Shown here piece after piece: positions 27,477 through 37,876 of a stretch of 64,000 nucleotides of DNA. Source of the DNA: Alcanivorax borkumensis SK2 (lineage in GTDB: Bacteria > Pseudomonadota > Gammaproteobacteria > Pseudomonadales > Alcanivoracaceae); assembly GCF_000009365.1 (NCBI RefSeq), contig NC_008260.1:3009001-3073000 (forward strand). Reading direction: 5' to 3'. Below the pieces are notes generated by a model. It saw only the letters and a program-made list of their open reading frames with translations, did not search any database and was not told where the DNA came from. The position numbers and the translations under genes are program-made. The stretch's first letter is position 1, and the number at the start of each line of letters is the position of its first letter.

Positions 27477-29639
27477 CTATATCACTTCCAGCCGAGCGTA
27501 TTGGCTAACCAGCCATTTGGTGCCCGCGCCATCGAAATTGATTTGTAGGCGCGCATTAGGCCCCTGCCCTTCAAATTGCAAAATCGTACCTTCCCCGAAT
27601 TTCGGGTGTAACACCCGAGCACCCAGGCTGATGCCGTTAGACTCGGTTTCACGAATGGGTTTAGCCGCACCGCCCATGGGCCGGCTGAACCCTGCACGGG
27701 CGCGAACTTCCTCCAGCGTTTCGGCGGGAATCTCTCGCAGAAAACGGCTGGGTGGATTGTAATTTTCGTTACCGTACAACCGGCGGCTTTCCGCGTGGGT
27801 CAGATACAGCTCGCGCATGGCCCGTGTCAGGCCCACGTAGCAAAGGCGGCGCTCTTCCGCCAACCGGCCCGGCTCTTCGCTGGACATCTTGTGGGGGAAC
27901 AAGCCTTCTTCCATGCCGGTAATAAAGACCACCGGAAATTCCAGCCCCTTGGCCGAGTGCAGGGTCATCATCTGCACCGCGTCCTCGTGGGCGTCAGCCT
28001 GGCCCTCCCCGGATTCCAGCGCCGCGTGATCCAGAAATGCGGTGAGGCTATCGAGCTCGGAGTCCTCATCCTCATCACCGAATTCCCGGGTGGCAGAAAG
28101 CAGTTCGCGCAGGTTTTCCAGCCGCTGCTGGCCCTTCTCGCCCTTTTCCTTGCCATGAAATTCCAGCAACCCACTGGCTTCAATCACATGCTCGGTAGTT
28201 TCCGCCAACGACAACCCATCGCACTGCTGCTCCAGCTGGGCGATTAGATTCAGGAACACCGCCAACGCATTAATGGCTCGAGCGGTAAGCAACTGCTCAC
28301 TAACGACTGCCTGGGCAGCGTCCCACAGGGACACGTTACGCTGCCGCGCCACCTCACGCAGGGTTTCTAGGGTCTTGTTGCCAATGCCGCGGGTGGGTGT
28401 GTTCACCACTCGCTCGAAGGCGGCATCCGCATGGCGGTGGCTGAGTAGGCGCAGATAGGCCAGTGCATTTTTGATTTCCACCCGCTCGAAGAAGCGTTGC
28501 CCGCCATAGATACGGTAGGGAATCCCCGCCTGCAGAAAAGCCTCTTCCAGCACCCGCGACTGGGCGTTGGAGCGGTACAGCACCGCCATTTCCCGCCGCG
28601 CGGTGCCTTCCTGAAATAGCTTATCCATGCGCCCGGCAATAAAGCGCGCTTCATCCACTTCATTGAAACCGGAATAGAGGCGGATCAAATCGCCATCGCC
28701 GCCCTCGGTCCACAGTTCCTTGCCTAGGCGGTCACTGTTATGGCCGATCACCGCGTTGGCCGCTTTCAGAATAGTGCCGGTGGAACGGTAATTCTGCTCC
28801 AAGCGAATGGTACGGGTATCCGGGAAGTCGCGGCTGAATTTGTGGATGTTCTCGATCTTGGCGCCACGCCAGCCATAAATGGACTGATCATCGTCACCGA
28901 CAATGGTGACCGCATTATTTTCGTCCGCCAGCAACCGCAACCAGGCGTACTGGATGCTGTTGGTATCTTGGAACTCGTCTACCAAAATGTGCCGGAAGCG
29001 ACGCTGGTAGTGGCCGCGCAGGTTGTCGTTGTCGCGGAACAGCTCCAGTACCCGTAGCAGCATTTCGTTGAAATCTACCAACCCGCCCCGCTCGCAGGCC
29101 TCTTCATAGGCGAAGTAGATCTTCTGCATGGTCAACGCGAACAGGTCGCCGCCGGTATCCATATGCCGAGCGCGGAGTCCTTCGTCTTTCTGACTATTAA
29201 TAAACCAGGTGGCCTGACGGGCTGGCCAGCGTTGTTCATCCAGGCCCAATTCCTTGCTGACTCGCTTGATCAGCCGGATTTGGTCATCCGCATCAATGAT
29301 CTGGAAGCCTTGGGGGAGACCGGCCTCCTGCCAGTGGGCGCGCAGCAGGCGATGGGCAATACCATGAAAAGTGCCCACCCACATGCCATCGGCAGACATG
29401 TCCAGCAGCTGCTCAATACGCCCGCGCATTTCCGCAGCGGCTTTGTTAGTAAAGGTCACCGCCAAAATACCGAACGGCGAAGCCTGTTCGGTGGCAATCT
29501 GCCAGGCGATACGGTGTACCAACACGCGGGTTTTGCCGGAACCGGCCCCCGCCAGCACCAGCAAGTGTTGATCATCGGCAGCCACCGCATCGCGCTGGGC
29601 CGGGTTCAAACCATCAATAAGGGAAGTCACGTCATCCAT
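27477..29639 (-). CDS. uvrD: DNA helicase II (UvrD)
   Basis: 720 residues from ATG 29639 (MDDVTSLIDGLNPAQRDAVA); the frame extends upstream but without family similarity. LVLAGAGSGKTRVLVHR is motif I, VDEFQDTNSIQYAWLRLL motif II, VGDDDQSIYGWRGA motif III, and LMTLHSAKGLEFPVVFITGM motif V. FxEGTILQFEG-like sequence at the C-terminus matches the Tudor-like domain of UvrD. It unwinds DNA in mismatch and excision repair. Confidence 0.96.
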   Translation of the reverse strand: MDDVTSLIDGLNPAQRDAVAADDQHLLVLAGAGSGKTRVLVHRIAWQIATEQASPFGILAVTFTNKAAAEMRGRIEQLLDMSADGMWVGTFHGIAHRLLRAHWQEAGLPQGFQIIDADDQIRLIKRVSKELGLDEQRWPARQATWFINSQKDEGLRARHMDTGGDLFALTMQKIYFAYEEACERGGLVDFNEMLLRVLELFRDNDNLRGHYQRRFRHILVDEFQDTNSIQYAWLRLLADENNAVTIVGDDDQSIYGWRGAKIENIHKFSRDFPDTRTIRLEQNYRSTGTILKAANAVIGHNSDRLGKELWTEGGDGDLIRLYSGFNEVDEARFIAGRMDKLFQEGTARREMAVLYRSNAQSRVLEEAFLQAGIPYRIYGGQRFFERVEIKNALAYLRLLSHRHADAAFERVVNTPTRGIGNKTLETLREVARQRNVSLWDAAQAVVSEQLLTARAINALAVFLNLIAQLEQQCDGLSLAETTEHVIEASGLLEFHGKEKGEKGQQRLENLRELLSATREFGDEDEDSELDSLTAFLDHAALESGEGQADAHEDAVQMMTLHSAKGLEFPVVFITGMEEGLFPHKMSSEEPGRLAEERRLCYVGLTRAMRELYLTHAESRRLYGNENYNPPSRFLREIPAETLEEVRARAGFSRPMGGAAKPIRETESNGISLGARVLHPKFGEGTILQFEGQGPNARLQINFDGAGTKWLVSQYARLEVI

Positions 29640-29813
29640 GGCGCGAAAGTTTAGCAGAATGTCCTTGCCGGTGATGCCCGCCGGAGAGGGCAATTTCCCC
29701 CTGTCCCGATACTTCCCTCCTCTCTCCCAAGAAAGTCGGTTTCCCTCGCCCCCAACCTGTGGGTAAACTGGAAACAAAAACACTCGGCTCTTAAGCCAGA
29801 GGAAACGTAAACG

Positions 29814-32693
29814 GTGTCATTACAGCCCCCATCATTCCAGCCAGCACCCCAGTTTAATGGTGTGCTTAATGAGCAATGCCAATTGCTGCTAAGCGGCATC
29901 GCCGAACTGTTGCTGTTGGAAAGTGCCGCCGTCATTATCCTGGCGTGGGTTTACTGGCACAGCCCCGTGTCCCAGCCAACCGTGCTAACCTGGTTTGGCA
30001 TCATTGCCGTGGTACAGATTGCCCGTTTATTTATTCTGTCCTATTACCGTCGCCAACTAGATGGCCAAGAAGCCCTGCCCTTGTTCAGGCGTATGCTCTC
30101 AGCCCTCGCTCTCGCCTCGCCCTTATTGATCGGTTTGGCCGGCTACCTGTTCAACCCTTTGGATAGCCTATTCAGCCCGCCAATGCTAGGCGCACAACTG
30201 GTATTAATTTGTCTGGGCTTAGGCCTAAGCACCACGGCGCTGGTCGCCTACAGTAGCCATTTCCCCACCGTGTTTTTGTATTTGATCATGCTGCTCGGCC
30301 CAGCAGTGGCTCGCCTATCGGAAACCCAGCAACACAGTCAATTGGCACTGGTCCTACTAATGTCCCTGCTGGGGTTGTTCTTCCTGGTCGCCGCCCGTCG
30401 CATCAATCACACCGGCCACAAAGCCATGATGTTGCAAGCCAACAACCGCTCACTGATTGATTACCTGAACCGCGCACGCAGCGACGCTGAAGCTCTGAAC
30501 GAGAAACTGGCTCAAGAGATTTACGATCGCAAAGACGCTCGCCAGCGATTACAAGACACCAACGATCGACTAGAAAGCATGGTGCAGGAACGCACCCGAG
30601 CCTTAGGCGAAACCAACACCGCCTTGGCGGCGACCAGCGAACGACTAGAGCTAGCCTTGGAAGCCAGCAACATCGGCCTGTGGGATTGGATGCTGGATAC
30701 CGGACTCAATCACCACACTAATTTCGACCGCCTGCTAGGATACGACAGCGCCTACTTCAAAAACTTCTTCGGCGACTTGGATACCTTGGTTCATCCGGAT
30801 GACCTGGCTCGAATCCGCCAAGCCATGGTTTCGCACTTCAAGGGTGAAGACCCCCGCTACCACGCGGTTTATAGATTGCGCCACGCAGACGGCAGCTGGC
30901 GCTGGATTGAGGACGAAGGTCGAGTGGTGTCCCGCAGCGAAAGCGGTCGCGCCATACGCATGATCGGCACGCGTCGTGATATCACCGAAGATCGCCAGGC
31001 CCAGGAACAACAACGGTTAGCCGCAACCGTGTTTGAAAACGCCCCAGAAGGCATTTTCATTCTTGATCATAAATTCCGTTTCCTTGCCGTAAACACCCGC
31101 TTCGAGCAGATCACCGGCTATACCGAGTCTCTGCTTATCGGCCGCCGTATCTTGGAAGAAGAAGGCGCCCAGGCGAACCGGGAAATCTATCTGGAGATTA
31201 CCGCCGCCCTGCTCGATAACGGCTTCTGGGAAGGGGAAATCAACGAACGCCGCCGTAACGGCGAAATATATCCGGAATGGCTACAGATGAGCGCGGTGCG
31301 AGACGAGCAGAAACGGGTAATCCGCTATGTGGGGATGATGTCTGACCTGACCGCGCGTAAGGAAACCGAGCAACAACTACAGTTTCTCTCCAACTATGAC
31401 CGCCTCACCGGCCTAGCCAACCGCACCCAGTTCCGCGAGCATCTACACAAGTCACTAACCCTTGCCCGCCTGAACCGCCAAAAGGTCGCCCTGTTAATGA
31501 TCGACCTAGACCGTTTCAAGCCCATTAACGAATCCCTAGGGCATGAAATCGGCGATCGTCTGCTAAAAGCAGCCGCCGAACGCATGGCCCAACATGCCGG
31601 CGGGCAAGAGTCCTTGGCTCGGGTCGGCGGCGATGAATTCACCCTATTATTAGAAAATCATGGCAGCGAAGGCAGCATTAGTCAGCAGTGCCAACAGCTT
31701 ATCAATGCCATGAAAAAGCCGTTCCTGATTGACGGTCACGAACTACTTTTGGGCGCAAGCATCGGTATCAGCATATTCCCGGATACCGCCAAAGAAGCGC
31801 AGAGCATGATCAACCAGTCCGACATGGCGGTGTATCAGGCCAAACGTAGCGGCGGCAATAATTTCCAATTTTACCGCAGCAACATGCGCGTGGCCTCAGT
31901 AGAACAACTGGCCTTGGAAACTAGCCTGCGCAAGGCCATTTTCAAGAACGAATTCGTGGTGCACTACCAACCCAAAATGAACCTGGCCAGCAATCGAATT
32001 ACCTCGGTGGAAGCCCTAGTGCGTTGGCAGCACCCCACCATGGGCCTGCTTCCACCGGCAGACTTTATACCGCTAGCCGAAGAAACCGGGTTGATCTCTG
32101 CCATTGGTGAACTCGTGCTGGAACGCTCCTGTCGCCAAGCACACAAGTGGCAGAAACAAGGCCTCGGCGAGATCTGCGTCTCAGTAAACCTTTCTGCTCA
32201 CCAGTTCCGCAAAGGAAACGTAGCGGAAACCATCGATCGAGTCCTATCCACCACGGAACTGTCCCCGCACCTGTTGGAATTAGAACTCACCGAGAGCCTA
32301 ATCATGGAAGACATGGAGCAGAACATCGAACTGCTCCAGCAATTGCGCAGCCGGGGTGTTGAGTTAGCCCTGGACGACTTCGGCACTGGCTACTCCTCGC
32401 TCAGCTACCTGAAGCGTTTCCCGGTAGATACCTTGAAAATTGATCGCTCATTTATCATGGAGCTAGACAAGAACCCGGACGATGCCGCCATTACCCGCGC
32501 CATCATCGACATGGCCCATAGCCTGAAAATGAACGTAATCGCCGAAGGGGTGGAAACCGCAGATCACCTGAGCATTCTGCGAGACATGCATTGTGACAGC
32601 ATCCAGGGCTACCTGATAAGCCGACCCGTACCGGAATCTGAGTTACTAGAATTACTGCACACCCAAGCGTATAGGGACGCCATTGATCATTGA
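29814..32693 (+). CDS. Membrane sensor with PAS, GGDEF and EAL domains
   Basis: 959 residues, start GTG 29814 with GAGGAAA upstream. Layout: N-terminal membrane region with about six hydrophobic helices (15-190), a coiled coil (about 205-265), two PAS/PAC domains (about 270-395 and 400-520), GGDEF (about 525-690) and EAL (about 700-950). VGGDEF is intact. [22 protein letters not shown] and the late AEGVE motif are also intact, so both c-di-GMP synthesis and breakdown are possible. Ligand unknown. Divergent from uvrD. Confidence 0.92.
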   Translation: MSLQPPSFQPAPQFNGVLNEQCQLLLSGIAELLLLESAAVIILAWVYWHSPVSQPTVLTWFGIIAVVQIARLFILSYYRRQLDGQEALPLFRRMLSALALASPLLIGLAGYLFNPLDSLFSPPMLGAQLVLICLGLGLSTTALVAYSSHFPTVFLYLIMLLGPAVARLSETQQHSQLALVLLMSLLGLFFLVAARRINHTGHKAMMLQANNRSLIDYLNRARSDAEALNEKLAQEIYDRKDARQRLQDTNDRLESMVQERTRALGETNTALAATSERLELALEASNIGLWDWMLDTGLNHHTNFDRLLGYDSAYFKNFFGDLDTLVHPDDLARIRQAMVSHFKGEDPRYHAVYRLRHADGSWRWIEDEGRVVSRSESGRAIRMIGTRRDITEDRQAQEQQRLAATVFENAPEGIFILDHKFRFLAVNTRFEQITGYTESLLIGRRILEEEGAQANREIYLEITAALLDNGFWEGEINERRRNGEIYPEWLQMSAVRDEQKRVIRYVGMMSDLTARKETEQQLQFLSNYDRLTGLANRTQFREHLHKSLTLARLNRQKVALLMIDLDRFKPINESLGHEIGDRLLKAAAERMAQHAGGQESLARVGGDEFTLLLENHGSEGSISQQCQQLINAMKKPFLIDGHELLLGASIGISIFPDTAKEAQSMINQSDMAVYQAKRSGGNNFQFYRSNMRVASVEQLALETSLRKAIFKNEFVVHYQPKMNLASNRITSVEALVRWQHPTMGLLPPADFIPLAEETGLISAIGELVLERSCRQAHKWQKQGLGEICVSVNLSAHQFRKGNVAETIDRVLSTTELSPHLLELELTESLIMEDMEQNIELLQQLRSRGVELALDDFGTGYSSLSYLKRFPVDTLKIDRSFIMELDKNPDDAAITRAIIDMAHSLKMNVIAEGVETADHLSILRDMHCDSIQGYLISRPVPESELLELLHTQAYRDAIDH

Positions 32694-32815
32694 GAATCGC
32701 TGACTCACGGCACCACCGTCGTTACCTTGGCCAAGGGCAACGAACCAGCGGCAAGGCTGAGCATGAAATAGCGTTGCTGAGGCTCCTTAAGCTGATTGCG
32801 GCGCGTATCCACGCA

Positions 32816-33802
32816 CTAACCCTTAAGCATCTCCAGCGTCTCCTCCGCCTGAAAATACCCTTCCAGATGGCGACGCAACCATGCCTCTAGCAAGCCTTCT
32901 TCCTGCAGCTTAGCCATCACCGGCGGCAGGAAGCGACGAGCATCATCCAACATCAGCTCGCGGGTCACACCCAATTCATCAAGCAAGCCCGTCAGGCTGG
33001 TATCACCGTATTTATCAAAAAACGCCTGCACCCCGGATTCCAACATGACATTGAAGTAATCTGTGTGGCGAAGCTCCCGCCAATACTCGAACACGATCAC
33101 GAACAGCTCTTGAATATCCTCACTGCTCACCAGCTCTTTCACGTCCGCCACCGGGCGTTGCCCAAAATCCTGCCAGGCCACCTTCACCAGCTCACGCAGT
33201 TCAGCTACGTTCTCGTCACAGTACAAATAAGGGTCACTCAATAATTGCTCCGTACGGCGCAGCAACCATTCCTGCAAGCGGATCTCTAGGCTGGCCAGCC
33301 AGCGCTCCGGTAATCGTTTGCTCAACTGGCCGCGAAAGGGGCTAGGTAAGCCCTGATGCAACAGCGTCTTGATTCCCAGCTGGGCCCCCCCCGCCAGCAA
33401 CGCCAGCAACACCGGGTTGCGCCCCAGCCAAGCCATCCCTTCCCGAGACAATGGGATTTCCAGCACCTTATCGAACAGAGCCATCACCACGGCCTCATCG
33501 ATAACTTCTTCCACAATGCGTTCGCTCTGGATAGCGTGGTCATAGAATTGCTCCACCATATCGCCCACCAGCTCGGGAATCGCACCACTGATATCCATCT
33601 TCACCGCGTACTTCTGCGCCGTGGCAAACACCTGCTCAGCCTGTACCCACTGATTCAAGGAGTAGCTTGCCGCTTTCTCAAGAATGTAATCCAGCTCATC
33701 AACGATCAACGAATCCAGATGCCCCGGCGAGAGGCGCGCCAATAGATAACCAATCAGCCCATCCAGTAAACGATTCGCCACTTCTTGTTTATTACTCGCC
33801 AT
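32816..33802 (-). CDS. Conserved-looking protein of unknown function
   Basis: 328 residues, not recognised. It is mostly alpha-helical by composition, acidic, with one moderately hydrophobic stretch near residues 130-150 (NPVLLALLAGGAQLGI) and no signal peptide. The gene is divergent from the PF10118-type gene with an 87-bp gap that should hold both promoters. No catalytic motif seen. Confidence 0.6.
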   Translation of the reverse strand: MASNKQEVANRLLDGLIGYLLARLSPGHLDSLIVDELDYILEKAASYSLNQWVQAEQVFATAQKYAVKMDISGAIPELVGDMVEQFYDHAIQSERIVEEVIDEAVVMALFDKVLEIPLSREGMAWLGRNPVLLALLAGGAQLGIKTLLHQGLPSPFRGQLSKRLPERWLASLEIRLQEWLLRRTEQLLSDPYLYCDENVAELRELVKVAWQDFGQRPVADVKELVSSEDIQELFVIVFEYWRELRHTDYFNVMLESGVQAFFDKYGDTSLTGLLDELGVTRELMLDDARRFLPPVMAKLQEEGLLEAWLRRHLEGYFQAEETLEMLKG

Positions 33803-33889
33803 TTTTTACCTTCCCTATGAAGAAAGTTCTTGATGATACGCACATCAATTGTATCATCCAGTGATGTAACAGTTGCGGAGGAATGTATA

Positions 33890-34732
33890 ATGTCGACCTC
33901 GATTCTACCTATTCGACGAAATTTAAAATTCAACCTGAACCCGGCCAAGGCGCTGACCTGGCACCGGGACGGTCTGAATATTAGCCAGTTCCTCAACACC
34001 ATGAGCCTGTTCTTCCCGGTCGGTGAACGCTTCTTTATCAACAGCGTCCGCAATTATCGCGACCAGATTACCGATCCAGAACTGAAAAAGGCCGTAACCG
34101 CCTTTATCGGTCAGGAAGCCATCCACGGCCGTGAGCACGAAGAGTACAATGACTTCGTTGCCCAGGCGGGCGTTCCCTTGCATGCCCAAGAGGCCATTGT
34201 TGCCAAGCTACTTGGCGTGGTTCAGCAATACAGCCCAGAGGCCATTCAATTAGCCATCACCGTATCTCTGGAACACCTGACCGCCATTCTTGGCGGCGGC
34301 CTGCTAGACCTACCGGAAATCATGGATGGCTCAGACGAAGACTATAAGGCCATCTGGTATTGGCACGCTCTAGAGGAAACCGAACACAAGGCCGTGGCCT
34401 TCGATGTATACCGTACCGTTATCGGCGAAGACAGCAATCTTGGCGCCTACGCCCTGCGCAGCAGCACTCTGGTATTGTCTACCGCCGCGTTCTTTACCCT
34501 GTTCACCCCCTTTTATTTACACAATGTACGCATCAAGGGTGGCCTGACCGACCTGAAGGGCTGGCGAGCGGTGGCCAAACACACTTGGGGCCGCAAAGGG
34601 GTTTTCCTGAACATCACCAAACCTTGGTTTGATTGGTTCAAACCCGGCTTTCACCCTTGGGACCACGACAACCGCGAACACCTGAAAAACTTCAAAGCCC
34701 TGCTTGGCGACCGTCTCAAGGACGCGGCATAA
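33890..34732 (+). CDS. Predicted metal-dependent hydrolase, PF10118 family
   Basis: 280 residues from ATG 33890, preceded by GCGGAGGA. FFPVGERFFINSVRNYRDQI and FIGQEAIHGREHEEYNDFV, then WHALEETEHKAVAFDVYR, give a series of E and ExxH residues resembling the di-iron four-helix arrangement of this family. A later hydrophobic stretch (about 205-225) suggests membrane association. The biochemical role is unknown. Ends at a terminator. Confidence 0.82.
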   Translation: MSTSILPIRRNLKFNLNPAKALTWHRDGLNISQFLNTMSLFFPVGERFFINSVRNYRDQITDPELKKAVTAFIGQEAIHGREHEEYNDFVAQAGVPLHAQEAIVAKLLGVVQQYSPEAIQLAITVSLEHLTAILGGGLLDLPEIMDGSDEDYKAIWYWHALEETEHKAVAFDVYRTVIGEDSNLGAYALRSSTLVLSTAAFFTLFTPFYLHNVRIKGGLTDLKGWRAVAKHTWGRKGVFLNITKPWFDWFKPGFHPWDHDNREHLKNFKALLGDRLKDAA

Positions 34733-34774
34733 CCGTTTTACTTCACCGTGCTCTCCCTTTTCCGGTGATTTTCA

Positions 34775-34803
34775 GGGTCGGCATTTTTGCCGGCCTTTTT
34801 TTT
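34775..34803 (+). terminator. Intrinsic terminator after the PF10118 gene
   Basis: Stem GGTCGGC (34776-34782) / GCCGGCC (34789-34795) with one G-T pair, loop ATTTTT, then a T run to 34803. Confidence 0.8.
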
Positions 34804-34853
34804 GATTTGATTCCACCGATGCCACGTTACAACCTCAAATTTTCACCTAAGAA

Positions 34854-34880
34854 AGCGCCGGCTCGATCGCCGGCGTTTTT
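34854..34880. terminator. Second hairpin with T run, near the mechanosensitive channel stop
   Basis: CGCCGGC (34856-34862) pairs with GCCGGCG (34869-34875) around TCGATC, followed by TTTTT. It lies 16 bp past the stop of the minus-strand channel gene. The T run suits plus-strand transcripts best, so it may back up the preceding terminator. Confidence 0.6.
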
Positions 34881-34895
34881 GTGGAACACGGAGAT

Positions 34896-37190
34896 TTACC
34901 CCCCATTGCCAACTTGGGTGGAAACAACCCGATCATCAGCGAGGCGAACGTTTGCCGCCGGGGCGCTGCCGTCCCGGTCTTCACCGAAATACAGCGTGGT
35001 GTGCGGGAACGGAATTTCAATGCCCGCTTTGTCGAAGTAGATCTTCACTAGCCGATTGAAGGCACGCCCCACAGCCCACTGGTTGCCCGGCGTGGTTTTA
35101 ATCACCGCACGGATATTCACCGAACTGTCCGCTAAGGCCGACACCCCAGCCACTTCCAGCGGAGCCAGAATATCCTTCCTGTGCTCGCCTTCCTTCAACG
35201 CTTCAAACGCAGCCTCCAGCTGCACGATGGCATCGTCGATGCTCTCGCGATAAGCAATGCCATATTCACCCACATGATTACCGAATTCACGGGTGTAATT
35301 AGACACCGCATCCACCGAGGAAAACGGCACTATGTGGTAAGTACCATACAGGTCACGCAACGCCACCGACCGAATACCCACACGCTCCACGGTGCCGGAG
35401 TGAGCACCAACACCAACGAAATCCCCCGTGTTCATGGCATTTTCCAATTGGATAAACACCCCAGTAATCACATCCTGAACCAGCTTCTGTGCGCCGAAGC
35501 CAACGGCCAGGCCGAGCACACCGGCACCGGCAATCAGCGGCCCGATATCCACACCCACTTCGGAAAGCACAATCATCACCGTCATGATAATAATGGTAAT
35601 GGCCAACGTAGTATGGAACAGGCCAAGTAGGGTTTCACCACGGGCGGCCTGAGCTGGGGTGCTGTTTTCATCAGGGCAGAATTTATGTTCCACCAGGCTA
35701 GCCAACACAACCCACACCGCCGCGGCCAACGCCAGAATAATCAGAATATCGACCAGGGCCGAAACCGCCTGGGTGCCGGTTGTCGTGGCATACCAAGCAC
35801 CCAAGTCATATAAGGCCCAAGCATCCAGCGACATCACAATCACCAACGCCAATATCAGCGCACGGATCACTTTCAGCCCAGTGGGAACATAAATGTTCAC
35901 CCGATCTTGCAGATGCGGCATGCTGGCTTTCAGCCCCTCGGGAAGCTGTATTTCCTTGCCGATCAATTGCCCTAATGCAACAGACCCCAGCAAGCCCAGC
36001 CCCACAAACACCAGCGTCTCCAGTGTTGCTAGCGCCACATAGGGCAAGGCGGTTTCGGGGTTCAGTACCGTAACGGCAAATACCAGCAAGGCGTACGTAA
36101 GTGCCAGCCAATGCCAGCTACGCGCCAATACCAGCCACATTAAACGCACCACCCCGGTTCTGGCGCTCGCCCGTTGCTTCAACGCATCACGCAGCACCGT
36201 GCGTTTACGCAAAATGACGGTGGCTGCATAAATCAACGCCACCAGCATAACCACCGTGCTAACAGCGCTACCCAATACAGGAGAAAAATTGAAATTCAAC
36301 ATCGGCACTAGCACCAGCAAACCATAGCCAATCAGCCCGGCCTCACGGGCAAGAAAACGATTGCAGTAGCGAGCCTGCTGCTGCGCTACCGGCAACAACC
36401 GCAGGCCTTCATAGCGCGAGGAGAAAAACACTCGCAGCCCCGCTTTAGCGAGTTCCACCAATAAAAACGCATTCAAAAACAGCGCCAATCGGGTGGCATC
36501 CGCCCCCAGCTGTTCGCTCAATAACGGCGTCACAAAGGTACCGGCCAGATAAGCCAAAACCACCACAACCCCATCCACAAGAATTGCCAACGCTACCGCC
36601 GCCGTGGTGCGTAAAATAGCCAGCTTCGCTGGACCAGCACCGGCCCAGTGACTAAGACGCGCAAAGATCGAGCTGGCCAGTGCCCGTAATGCCCAAAACA
36701 CAACAAACGTGACAACCGCCAGAATCACCAGATTCAATAGCGCCGCGCTCGCCGTTTTCATATCCAACGATGAGGAGGCTGCTGGCGCACCAGCAGGCTC
36801 AGCGTCGGCGCCAAACCATCCCGTAACCAAGGCGCCTAACGCCACAAACTGCCGGCCCATATCACCCGCCAAACCGCCGGTAACCGATGCCATCCGCCGG
36901 GCCAGTGAGACCTGCTCTGCGGTTTGCCCACTGGGGGCCTTATCGGCGATCTCTGCGGCCGGCGCATCATCCTCCACCCCGATAGGCGCTGATACCGCCC
37001 CTTCCTGTAAATCGCGCAGTTGGTCGATCAACAGCTGGCGGCTGGCGTCATCCTCCAGCAGGTCCGCCAGCTCACCGTATTGATTGGCTTTCGCGACCGG
37101 CTCCTGCGCAGGCGCAGCGGCCGTAAATAGCAGAAGAATAAGAGAAAGACAGGCTGTCAGGCCCCGTAAAAGCTGGGGGTGATGGCTCAT
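34896..37190 (-). CDS. Large MscS-family mechanosensitive channel
   Basis: 764 residues from ATG 37190, preceded by AAGGAG; the upstream 15-codon extension is not supported. A signal peptide ends near AAAPAQEP. A periplasmic segment and about ten hydrophobic helices follow. GAGVLGLAVGFGAQKLVQDV and ITGVFIQLENAMNTGDFV form the MscS pore helix and beta domain. The enlarged N-terminal half places it with the MscM/YbiO-type channels, which release solutes on hypo-osmotic shock. Confidence 0.9.
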   Translation of the reverse strand: MSHHPQLLRGLTACLSLILLLFTAAAPAQEPVAKANQYGELADLLEDDASRQLLIDQLRDLQEGAVSAPIGVEDDAPAAEIADKAPSGQTAEQVSLARRMASVTGGLAGDMGRQFVALGALVTGWFGADAEPAGAPAASSSLDMKTASAALLNLVILAVVTFVVFWALRALASSIFARLSHWAGAGPAKLAILRTTAAVALAILVDGVVVVLAYLAGTFVTPLLSEQLGADATRLALFLNAFLLVELAKAGLRVFFSSRYEGLRLLPVAQQQARYCNRFLAREAGLIGYGLLVLVPMLNFNFSPVLGSAVSTVVMLVALIYAATVILRKRTVLRDALKQRASARTGVVRLMWLVLARSWHWLALTYALLVFAVTVLNPETALPYVALATLETLVFVGLGLLGSVALGQLIGKEIQLPEGLKASMPHLQDRVNIYVPTGLKVIRALILALVIVMSLDAWALYDLGAWYATTTGTQAVSALVDILIILALAAAVWVVLASLVEHKFCPDENSTPAQAARGETLLGLFHTTLAITIIIMTVMIVLSEVGVDIGPLIAGAGVLGLAVGFGAQKLVQDVITGVFIQLENAMNTGDFVGVGAHSGTVERVGIRSVALRDLYGTYHIVPFSSVDAVSNYTREFGNHVGEYGIAYRESIDDAIVQLEAAFEALKEGEHRKDILAPLEVAGVSALADSSVNIRAVIKTTPGNQWAVGRAFNRLVKIYFDKAGIEIPFPHTTLYFGEDRDGSAPAANVRLADDRVVSTQVGNGG

Positions 37191-37876
37191 CACTGATCTC
37201 CTTACCCCGGCTAACGCCGAGCAAAATACATTCATTCGATGGTCATTCAGGCGCCCACCCTAACAATCCAGAGCGTGGACAATGTGAAGATCACGGCAAG
37301 GAATTACGTGATTTATCAATTGCGAATTGGCCCTAGCGAACTACCGGCGGCGAGGAAGTGCCAATCCCTTAGGTTGACCGTGACATTATTCACTGTAACT
37401 ATCAGGTTTGGTTATTCATTGAGTAACGATCAATACCACTCAGTGGCAGCGTTAAGGAACGCATTCTGGAGCCCTGACGCTCAGGCTTTAGCTCCTTATA
37501 TCCATACTTTGGAGCAAGCCAACAAAGGCTTACAGATCGGCCACCCAGCGTTATGGTATCGGCACGAGTTATAGACTGCGCTGCGGTTCGCTCTGGCTAC
37601 ATTGCCAAGGCCCACCCCCCAACGGCACAGCCAATGCGCCCTTGGCGCCATTGCATAGCCGTTTGTGCGGGCTACCGTAAACAAACAGCCTCAAGCACGG
37701 CATGAAGGCGACCGTATTGGTGAAGGGCCAACGCTGAGCGACGGCACCGACAACGTAGCCTACAGTGCATTGCTACTGGTGGACGATCATGGGCCCCGCT
37801 GGCTAACTGCCATCGCGGCCCACCGGTTAGATACAAACAACCACAACAACAGCGACAAGCAAGAGGAAGCAGCCTG
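37191..37876. other. 686-bp region without a convincing gene
   Basis: Several short plus-strand frames exist (37239-37574; 37665-37877, ending one base into the next gene's start) but none resembles a family or has a ribosome-binding site. A hairpin, GGAGCCCTGA-CGC-TCAGGC with outer TAGCTCC, lies near 37468-37495 without a T run. This may be decayed coding sequence or an untranslated leader. Confidence 0.3.
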
